A stretch of DNA of 64,000 nt from Cyprinodon diabolis. Lineage: Eukaryota; Chordata; Actinopteri; Cyprinodontiformes; Cyprinodontidae. Numbering within the stretch: the stretch's first letter is position 1; every line of letters starts with the position of its first letter. The notes under the pieces were generated by a model. It did not search any database. It worked only from the letters and a program-made list of their open reading frames with translations, and was not told where the DNA came from. Of this stretch, positions 37,774 through 46,500 are shown in pieces. Location of the stretch: assembly GCA_030533445.1 (NCBI GenBank), contig CM060078.1:23165591-23229590 (forward strand), read 5' to 3'. A program made the translations under genes and the position numbers.

Positions 37774-40700
37774 GTATATATATTATATATATATATTATA
37801 TATATATATATATATATAAGCTTTTATCTCTTGTAAACTAAACTAAAAATAACCATAAACACATTTTGTTCAAGTTAACAGATTCCACAGCAAACCTGAA
37901 ATGGATATTTTCATATTTTTAAAGGTTTTTGAGGAAAAAGGGATAAAAAATAACAAAGATCCTCAGATTGGATCCTGAAAGGCTTCAGCTGAATTATTTT
38001 AGGAATATCTTCAGCCTAAGGAGACAATTCCTCACAAAGGTTGTCGCCTATAGTCTATATGCTACAAGCTGTCATTTTACACTAGTAGCTGTCAAGTATG
38101 ATTTTATATCTTTAGAATTGGGGGCTTTTTCTGAAACAACTGCTGGTTAATTCCCTTTAAAGCCAAAGGGTATACAATATAAAAGGGAAACCCCCCACCC
38201 CTTTTGGGTGAACTGCTCATTAACATGCAATGACCAGGACAGCTTGCATTGCATGCTAAAAGGTTTGTAAAGCTGAATCACAGAAGATGGCCGATTGAGG
38301 TTCTATAGTTAGTGCTAACTCTATTCAGTAGGAACCAGAGACAACCTGCTTTAAAAGCAATAACTTTAAAGAGAGCAGCATCTGTTATCATCCTTTAATT
38401 TCTTGTGCAACCTGCTGCTTAGAAACATGGAGGAAAAACATCCATAATCTATAATAATAGATTAGTTCAAAAGTACTTGAACTATTTAAGTACTTAAACT
38501 GAAACTTATTGTTACATTGCTGAAATCATGTTTGCCAGTCCCTGCGATGGACTGGCGACCTGTCCAGGGTGTACCCCGACTCTCGCCGTAGACAGCTGGA
38601 GATAGGCCCCAGCACCCCTTGCGACCCCACTTGGGATTAAGCGTGTAAGAAAATGGATGGATGGTTTCAGTTCGTCCAGATGTGTCCTGACCAGTGAAGA
38701 CTTGACTACTCAGTGCTTTTTAAAATATGTATTTTTGGTTCTGCTTTGGTTTTTTTTTTTTTTATAGTCTCTGTGTAAAACAGAGGTAGTCGTTATTTTT
38801 CGTTTCTCATCTCACTGCAAAGAAAGTCTGATTTTGATTATTAATACAGTGACCTGAACCTGATAGTTCAGCGATAGCTTCCATTGTGCAGAATCCCTCT
38901 CCTGGCTCTCCTTTATCCTAGTGATTGTTTATCGATCATTTTCTTTATCAGTGTGTTGTCATCCCAGTTCTGGACATCTACATAGGAATGCTTCGGTAAT
39001 TCAATTCTTCTGTTTCATTCGCTTTGAAACGTGTGTTCTCAACTCCAAGCTGAATTGATTTATTTTATCCATTATCAACCAATAAAAGGTAATAATTAAT
39101 TTCACCTTGGTAGCTTTTTAAGCTTTTGCCCTCTACTATAACAGTTTCGGCAACAGTTAATGGTTATCTATCTGTGGTGGGCTCAAATAATCAGTAACTA
39201 AACACTGGATATGTTAACCTGTTTGACTTTCAGTATTTCCCTCCGTGTTTCCTTTTGTGCTCTCTGTGCATCTATCAGAGGCTTGTGTCTGTCTGTGTCT
39301 TCGTTAAAAATGTAGTGACTCATTTACTCAAATCCCACTCAAAGATGGTGGCCACAGGCCTTCAGAAAGAACAGCGGATGATTTAACTAAACACACGCTT
39401 TAATCCTGTTATGTTTACTTTTAAAAAAAGACAGTAAAAAAAATAGGACGGACATGTAGCCTTATTATATTCAGTGGTGAATTACTAATCCTCATTTTAT
39501 TCTTTAGGACGATGTGGCAGCAGTCGACTGAAGTGAGCTCTACTCATGTGGTCTGGTTCTGGGCTGGTTTCAAGCAGCAGCAAGTGATTTAGAGTATAGA
39601 AACCAGTTTGGCTTCTGCAATGAAAGCCAGCTTTACATGACAGACCTTCTGTCTCAGCGCTTCCAATAGTTTTTATAATATTGTTGACATCTGCAGACAG
39701 AAACAGCTTCAATTTATTAAGTTCCTTAAACACACAGAATAAATTGGTTTGGTTATTTTATTGTTTTTAAAACATCCAAGAAGTTTTATTAATTTCTACT
39801 TATATTGAGCAATTAATGGCTTCACTCCTAAAAATATGTAATTTATTGTCTTTGTTCTTTACCATTTTGACATATTTTGTCACTTTTTTCATGAGATGTC
39901 TCTTCCTACAATTTCTCCATTTTATCTGAGGCTCCGTTTAATTTTAACAATTCCTTTGTTTTTTTTTTCTAATCTAATTTGACTTATTTTGGATCAGTCT
40001 TAGAAATGTCTATGTCAACATACCAGATTTCATTTCTTTGACAGATTTCTTTTGATCACTCTGTGCAGAATTGACCTTTATGGATCTAACAATACCTGAT
40101 TTTTTAAAAGATTTATTTTTTTTTAATCCTGAGAAAATCTGATTTCTCTCTTTATATTTTATTTCTGTGCCTTTGATCCAGGGAGTCCACGAATCCAAAG
40201 GTGTAACAGATGACTACCTCCGTCTGGAGTCTCTCATCCAGAAAGTGGTCTCTCCCTACCTCGGGACTCATGGTTTATACTCCAGAGACGAATCCTCTAA
40301 TTTGCACTGCTCATCCTGCTTGTTAGGTATGTCTGTCCTTCTCTGCTCTCATCTATTGTGTTTCATGTTCTACAAAATGCCTAAATCTGTTTCTTTCTCT
40401 GTAGAAAAGAAACTGCAGTACTCCAGAGCTCCCAAATCGAACGGCTCTCCCACTGTGAAGAATCCCGTGGTCCGCTCTAAGAGCTATAACGTTCCCATGC
40501 TGACGCCTGTCGTGGAGTACGACATAGACACGTCCTCTGGCGGCAGCACGGGCATCAGACGCCACTCCGTCTGTGAGATGTCGTCTTGCATGGAGGAGAG
40601 TAGCTCGCTGATTAAATCCGTTGTCAGGATTTCTGAAAAAATCAGCCCCTCCAACTCCTCCATATCTTCTACCACCTCTGCTGCTCTCACAGGTAAACCA

Positions 40701-41410
40701 GAGGCTTCAACTGTCAATTTTACTGCGCCTCGCATAAAAGCAGACACACCCCTTGAGCTTTGCCACATTTTCCCATTAAAACATCAAACTTTAATGTACT
40801 TTCTGCTGGATTTGATGTGATAAACCATCACAATGTACTGTTCACAGTTTAGGCCATCGCTTTAAAACTTCACCAAGTTCATCTCTGACACAATTGCTGT
40901 TTAGTGTAGCTATTTTTGTCCCTTTTTGTTGTGAAAATATTTAACAATCATGTACTTTCCATAATATGCTGCAGTATGTCTTTTTGAGGCACTTTACATT
41001 AAAGTAGCGACAAAAAATGCTCTGATTGTAACATAGCTTTTGTAACTGTTTGTTCAGACACTTTAAGATCCAGTCAAGACCTCCAGCACAGAGACAACCA
41101 CAGTCCCGCTTTGCCCCACCTGCTTAAACCCCAGCAGCCCTCGCCCAGCATCCTTCCCGAGCCTTCCCCAAGTGAGGACGCTATTTGTTCTGGCTCACTG
41201 GAGTTTGACTCGCCCTCTTCTTCTAAATTGCTTACACAAGACACGAGTTCGGGGCCCAGTCCGGCCTCCAGCACGGAGATGACAGCGGAGCAGAACACAG
41301 AGTCTCTGGACTCAGAGCAGGAACAAGAAGGGATCTTTCTGGACTTTGCGCACCATTGCTCAGGGGACTCGACACAGAGCGAAGACAGTGACAGGCAGAG
41401 CATGGCCTGA
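28451..41410 (+). CDS. prr5: PRR5 / Protor-1, mTORC2 subunit
   Basis: PRR5 binds Rictor in mTOR complex 2, which phosphorylates AKT, SGK and PKC kinases. Coding exons: 28451-28476, 30367-30549, 30717-30797, 32639-32745, 35207-35298, 35380-35520, 40182-40326, 40405-40692, 41058-41410 (TGA). They sum to 1416 nt: 471 aa plus stop, with every phase closing. Key stretches, from memory close to mammalian PRR5, are ETQQRRAGANATWN, RQLLKTELGSFFTEYLQNQL, AETWDFFFCDVLSMLQAIFY, GKEPSVRQLALLHFRNII, the HbrB-type core (about residues 60-240), and the later KNPVVRSKSYN and RRHSVCEMSSC. The tail ends EGIFLDF...DRQSMA. The QQRRAxANATWN stretch separates it from PRR5L. The C-terminal third is Ser/Pro-rich. 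The start in the 28451 exon follows a short spliced leader; a rival start exon lies at 29808. Confidence 0.93.
29808..29845 (+). CDS. prr5: Possible alternative first coding exon of prr5
   Basis: ATG at 29808 opens 12 codons (MEWGYAIPFYVL) plus CA, and is followed by a strong donor GTAAGTAT. The phase (2) is exactly what the exon at 30367 needs, and would give ...VLQSLHNKLRL. The preceding 120 nt are purine-rich (GACACGGAGAGGTAGAGCGG). PRR5 genes are known to have alternative N-termini. Transcription from here is inference. Confidence 0.4.
30798..32638. other. prr5 intron with L2-like LINE tail
   Basis: AT-rich intron. It contains a retrotransposon 3' end at about 31,640-32,220 (separate entry). 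Nothing else is recognised. Confidence 0.6.
31640..32220 (+). mobile_element. L2-like LINE 3' end
   Basis: CACTGGCTCCCTGTACATTTTAGGATTCATTTTAAAG decodes to the HWLPVxxRIxFK pattern, and further on SLSDFKSLIKTHLFALAF is the usual C-terminus of L2/CR1-type fish reverse transcriptases. Frameshifts separate the two parts. It ends with GTGCAGCACTTTGGTCC ... TGCTTTATAAATAAAGTAGG, a typical tail. Confidence 0.7.
32746..35206. other. prr5 intron with Penelope-like scrap and Tc1 remnant
   Basis: At 33,285-33,370 the words AAAAAGCTTCCTGGATGGGA, AGCGAAACGTCTTCA and TTTTTAACCTTTTTGGAAC resemble the 3' tail of a fish retroelement family (Penelope-like, from memory, weak). At about 34,596-35,105 there is a decayed Tc1. 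Otherwise nothing is seen. Confidence 0.45.
34596..35105. mobile_element. Decayed Tc1-type element
   Basis: GCACTTTGCAGATCTATTCATA, GGAATTTTACGTGACAGAGCAACAC, CTTTGATCTAAACCTTGCCATT and GACAGCATGACGCTTCCACTAC follow, in order, landmarks of a widespread fish Tc1 family read antisense to its transposase. There are many substitutions and deletions and no open frame. Confidence 0.55.
36555..37428 (+). mobile_element. L1-like LINE 3' fragment
   Basis: The open frame 36627-37214 (195 aa) contains RQRWEKEADVIISPEDWMQIW, a GCGVVSAGHFHMFWDCPELK knuckle (HMFWxCP) and FWTDVNRLIYEIMGITFP. This is the C-terminal region of fish L1-type proteins. About 200 nt of 3'UTR follow, ending AAGAATAAAGTTTAAAAAAATAAATAAATG. 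This frame is open to its natural stop. The reverse-transcriptase core and ORF1 are missing (5' truncation), so it is not autonomous. Confidence 0.75.
37429..37818. repeat. 390-nt (TA)n-rich tract at a LINE tail
   Basis: Nearly pure TA with AATATAT/ATATTAT phase shifts and a few TACATA and TACGTA units. It starts directly at the A-rich end of the L1-like fragment, so it probably grew from the retroposon tail. Confidence 0.93.
38530..38664 (+). repeat. RTE-type LINE or SINE 3' tail (ATGG repeat end)
   Basis: CCCTGCGATGGACTGGCGAC, CTGTCCAGGGTGTACCCCGAC, AGCTGGAGATAGGCCCCAGC and AAGAAAATGGATGGATGG follow the order of a very common fish retroposon tail (RTE/Rex3-like, recognised from memory). 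Confidence 0.65.
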
Positions 41411-41965
41411 CACAAATACAGTTATTAGAAATGTTAACACTGCCCATCTGCATATATTCCCCACACTCTGGCGCCCTCTGTAGTTTTTCTCAACTTCCTA
41501 CATCTTAGAGACTAAAGCTGAATTATTTTTCTATTATGTGGAATCACTTAATATGTCAGGTATTTTTCCTAGGGCATAAACAACAAGGAGATGTAAAATC
41601 AGTCTTTATATAAATTTTTTTAAACAAACTATTTTAATAATTGTTAAATTTGTGTTTTTAAATCTTAAACTTTTTCACCACCACTGGGCCTTTTACTGGA
41701 TTAACGGCGTAGTTCTGTTTTAGAAAGGTGGTCTTTTACTCTGTGATTAAATTTATTGTCTAATGTCTGTTTTGTAGGTTAAATGTTTCAACATTGTTAA
41801 ACTCTGTTTTACAGTGGCAATTTAGTCCTCGGTAAAATGAATGTCACTGCAAAATGATGGACATGCAGAGCAACATATTCACAATTTAGCTTTAATCTGG
41901 AGACAGGATCACATAAAAGGTCATTTGCATTTGATTTACTAAATAAAACCGTATTGAACTAAATT
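41411..41965 (+). other. prr5: prr5 3'UTR
   Basis: About 550 nt after the TGA stop lead to AATAAAACC at 41942-41947, a standard polyadenylation signal. No other strong signal lies closer. The cleavage site near 41,965 is inferred. Confidence 0.6.
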
Positions 41966-43369
41966 ATTCCAAGTTTATAATCTTTTAATAACCTACACCT
42001 GGTGACTCTTGAGACCCTGAATTTAAGAGGTCCTACTGATTCATACTGTATGCAAGACATCCAGCTCCTTTGATTTATATTTCTAACATCAGAGGTCCCT
42101 GCACATTTTATCACAAAATAATAATTAAAAAAAACTTTAAAAAGCACATTTAGGGCTCTCTTTGACACATATACCAAGTTTAGGAGCCTTAAGTTTAGTT
42201 CAACTGAATTTAAGGTAATCAAAAGACCAAATATTTGAAAAACCAATAACCAATAACTTTTGAAATTAACCTTTTCTATTCATGATGTTATTATTTTAGG
42301 TGGAACTATTAAATTATTTATTTAGTTAAACAGTATTTGTTAAGCTAAAACAGCCACTGGTGAGTGTTTCCTCTCAGGATCTGGAAGGAATTCCTTAAAA
42401 ACATTTTAGCAAACCTCCACAAGTTAATCAATACCCAGTATCAGACTAAATGTATGTGCACAGTTGCTTTTAAAACAACAGGTTTACATGGAAGAAATGC
42501 CACCCCACTTCAGAATTGATCAGTTCTAATTGAGCTGATTACAGGAAAAGATATGACCATCTAAGACTAAATGGGCTTAAACTTTGTTGAGAAAAAGTAA
42601 ATTTGAGAAGCCAATGAGATCCGTCTGGATCAGTTAAACATATGTCATAAGGTCCCATTATCTGCCCCCATGAATGCTTCTTAAGTCTGCAATGTATTCT
42701 ATTTTAAATGCATATACAGTTCAGGAAAATATCAACCAATATTATGATTATGTCTATCTGCGAAATACATAATTATGGTTGAGATATTTCTGAACTGTAT
42801 ATGTATTTCACCCATAGACTGCTGGAAATATGCACCACAAAGACCATGATGGAATAATAAGGAGAAGATGGATGGATATCATGATTATACATGTATACAC
42901 AAAGATTCCAAAAATAAGATAACAGTTTGTTTTTTCTAAAATTGACGAAATGTTTATTACAGTCAGATTGGTAAACGTAATAAGAGAAGAGAAAGGAAGG
43001 TGGCCAAGGCAAAAGGAGGAAGAAAAGTTGTTTCACAATATCAAAAGGAAGATTTTACAACAGAAAGAAACAGGAGGGAAGGTGACAATCTTTAATATTA
43101 AAATGTATGACTTAGAGTTGGGCCTAATGAAATAAACAGACTCTTATTTGTGGTAGTGAAATGCTGGGGAACAGGTTGGTTTTTTTCACTTTTCACTTTG
43201 AAATGTCATAATTAGACTTGTCTAAGTCAATCAGGATTAATTAATTAATTAAAAGTTTTAAAAATAAAACTAGATCTTATTGGCTTATCTCAGGATGACC
43301 CAAAAAGCTATGTTTTCAATACAGCTTTTGTTGTTTTTGTTTTTATTCATTGGTTCACATTTCTTACCA
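41966..43369. other. prr5-cpsf6 intergenic spacer
   Basis: About 1.4 kb of AT-rich DNA with a short hairpin-like element at 42711-42802 and a GATGGATGG scrap near 42,868. No gene was found. Confidence 0.6.
42711..42802. repeat. Imperfect hairpin / short MITE
   Basis: CATATACAGTTCAGGAAAATAT at the left pairs with ATATTTCTGAACTGTATATG at the right, and CAACCA with TGGTTG just inside. The total length is about 92 nt. Confidence 0.65.
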
Positions 43370-43517
43370 CTAAGTGGTGGTAATGCGTTGATAAGCTTTT
43401 TGCCACCCGCCAATATACACCACGAAGAAGAAGAAAGACGGGGGTGTGGGCGTTTCCATTGTTTCTGCCTGGCTGCAGCTCTGCAGCTGCACCGCCAGGC
43501 GGACGGATTCGAGGAAA
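43370..43517 (+). promoter_or_regulatory. cpsf6: cpsf6 core promoter / 5'UTR containing a dispersed-repeat-like block
   Basis: Just upstream of the start codon lie TAAGTGGTGGTAATGCG, TTTTTGCCACCCGCCAATAT and ACACCACGAAGAAGAAGAAAG. From memory this ordered block (GGTGGTAATGC, GCCAACCGCC, GAAGAAGAAGAA) occurs at many teleost promoters. A GC-richer leader follows: CTGGCTGCAGCTCTGCAGCT and GCGGACGGATTCGAGGAAA before ATG. The transcription start is not known. Confidence 0.55.
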
Positions 43518-46500
43518 ATGGCGGACGGTGTGGATCATATCGACATTTACGCCGACGTAGAGGAGGAATTTAGCCAGGTACTTACTACTAAATCACCCCA
43601 GTTTTTTCTGCAATTGTGTATTTCCTGTATGATAATCATATTTTCATGATACCGTGAAAGAAATATAGTCGAAGTTGCTTATCTTGTAGTTAGGCCTCTT
43701 TCGCCATGCTGCAAGCCTGCAGATCTTCAACAGCGCTTCATGTGACATAAAGTTGTCGATTTGCATGTTTTTGCAGAGATGTTAACTTTAAATAAATTGT
43801 TGTTTTGGTCAAAGTACCATATATATTAGTGGATATCATGGGCTTTATTGTGCAGAGCACATCAGATCTCGACACGGTTCCCGCGATTAAAGCTAACACT
43901 AGCCAAACAAACGCAGTTTCCTTTGCTAGCTAGCTAGCTAGCAATATAGCTTCGTACCTTTCTCTCAAACCAGCTGTTTAGTGAAAGTGCAGATTTGTTT
44001 GAGCGGAAATCTAATTATGTTTAGCTAGTTAAACGATTGCAGGAAACACCGCACTTATTACCAGGTGATTCCCTTTCCATTGGGTAAATTAAAACTCAAA
44101 TTTATTTTCTAATTAGCTTATCCTCGCGCATTCGTTCATAGCCACGCTCTTTTGTTTACTTCTTCCTATGTGCGACCAGAAAAGTCAACATAAACTCAAT
44201 GTTGGGAGAAAACAGATTGTTTAGGCGTCATCTACACAACATTTTCCTCCTGTGTTGTAAAATACTTAGAGATAAACTTAAAATACCTATAATAAGCTTG
44301 CCTAATAAAATTATTATTTTTTTAAGTGGGTGCATATATTTGCAGTTTATCACATATTAAAATGAAATAATGGGGCGTTTGTGATGAGTTAAGTGTTTTT
44401 TTAGTGTAGGGTATTGATATATAAATTTATAATATATATAATAGAGAAGGTAGACGTTTTATTATGAAGACTATAGGACTAGTTATAAGTGCCAGACAAT
44501 GTAGGAACTGCAGTCAGAAATATCCTTGTAGTTTTTTAAAATCTATAATAAATAAATGTTTAATTTGATTAGCTTCCTATTAAAGACTAAATAAATTTAG
44601 AAGCCAGTGATATTTATCAAAAGCAGGACGGCCTCATGTTTTCCTCATATCACACAGCTCTATTTTCTTATTATTCAAAATTAAGGCAAATTAGTTTGGT
44701 GGACATTTCTTAATGTTTTTAGGATGCAAATTTCAAAAGTTGTATTGTTGTTCTGTTTGGATAAGATGTTGGGTTTAAAAATAATAATAATAAAGAAGGG
44801 ACTCGTAGTTTGTTATGCTCCCACCTCGTTTGGTAATTGACTAATAGTTTATTATACACGTATCTGCTTATTCAACTTTTGTCAATTGAAATATAGATGT
44901 ATTCATAGAGATTTTTTTTTCATCTAAGGCTTATATGTCTGCAGAATTTCTCTCCTTGATTCATTTGTTTAATTGAATGATTGTCTTTCTATAACAGGAA
45001 CCAGAGTATCCACCTCACGAGCAGATTGATTTATACGATGATGTAATATCCCCCACGGCCAACAATGGAGATGCCCCTGAAGACCGTGACTACCTGGACT
45101 CGCTCCCTGCCCCAGGAAACACGGAAGGTGGGAAGAGTACCCCGTCTAATGCTGCATACTCCTACACAGGCAAACGGATTGCCCTATACATAGGAAACCT
45201 GACATGGGTAAGAAACAGTGAAGGCTCCATCAAATGAAATGCCTCTGACTGGTTTAAAAGCTTCAAGCATTCAGTGCTCTTTTAAATTAGTCCCGCTATG
45301 TTGATGACGCTGTCTTTTGTTTTGCAGTGGACGACAGATGAGGATCTGACAGAAGCTATTCGGTCAATAGGCATTTCAGATCTACTAGAGATTAAATTCT
45401 TTGAGAACCGAGCCAATGGCCAGTCTAAAGGGTAAGCTCATTCAGATCTTTGATGTGATGAGATGCATCTAGAAATAGCTATTATTATACTTTTCCTATT
45501 TTGTTGTACTTATTTTAGCTGGAAATAATTTAGTTCTAACTTTGTACCCCCATATAACTAGGTCCCAGTTCTCGGGAAACATGTATACTAACTCTGTAGG
45601 TTTTCCACAACCAGAGCTTTGTGACTTGAAACATGTCTTAAAAACCCTTTTTCCCTCGGATAAAAAAAAATTGCAATTTTTATTATGTTATATGTTTTGT
45701 ATAATATATAGTTGACCCCTCCCACTTATCAAGCTTGTTCTTCATGGACAATAACTGTTTAAAATGTCAGATCTCTAGTCATAAGCATTGTGAAACTATG
45801 ACCCATTTTGTATAGCCTAGTAAACTAGCCCCACCCACCAGCGGCCAAAATCCATTTTTGCCTGCAAGTGGTCTAGTCCCAATCAATGCCCCAGGCCCTA
45901 GATCTGGCGGGCCAATCACAAAGCAGAGATGTTTTTTGTATTAATTTCTGGATGCAAAGCGGGCGGGGGTTTGAGGGCGTGGCGACAAAGCTGCGTGACG
46001 CTTGAGAAAGGACAACAAGGAAGATGGCAACAACTATTGATCAGTTCTCGTTTGACTCAGCTTTGGAATCAGTTTTGGAAGGTTTAGACTTGGGGTTTTC
46101 GTTGAAACGTGAGCAGGAAGAGGCTCTACGCTCATTCATTTTTAAGAAGGACGTATTCGCCGTTTTACCGACAGGCTGTTTGTTTACACTCCCCCACCAG
46201 CTTTCTGTAGCGCTTACTATGTCACAGTCAGTTGTGCTCAGTGGTCACAGCGTTGGCCAATAGGCACAGACATGGTTTGAAAAAGGACGGGTTATTCTCA
46301 TCGACAATCTTCCGTTATCTCATTCATCGGGGCCAGACTAAATTACAAATTTAATCTCACATTTAGTCTGGTTTATCAGGCTGCATTTTTCATGTAAAAG
46401 GTCCAATTTGCACAATTGTGCTAAATTTGGACCAGTGGTTCCAAACTGATTTATTTGAATTTTATGACTAATTTGACAAAAAAAAAACCCAACACATTTC

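Larger units (their letters stand above)
35521..40181. other. Large prr5 intron rich in mobile DNA
   Basis: It contains a Tc1 scrap (about 36,205-36,450), an L1-like LINE 3' end (36,555-37,428), a 390-nt TA tract and an RTE-like tail (38,530-38,664). The stretches 35,521-36,200 and 38,665-40,181 show nothing recognisable. Confidence 0.6.

Noticed and set aside
40353..40768. Minus-strand frames over prr5 exons 8 and 9
   Set aside because: Antisense shadows of recognised coding exons.
42955..43135. Lys/Glu-rich 61-aa frame upstream of cpsf6
   Set aside because: Low-complexity purine-rich DNA, with no splice sites or homology I can recognise.
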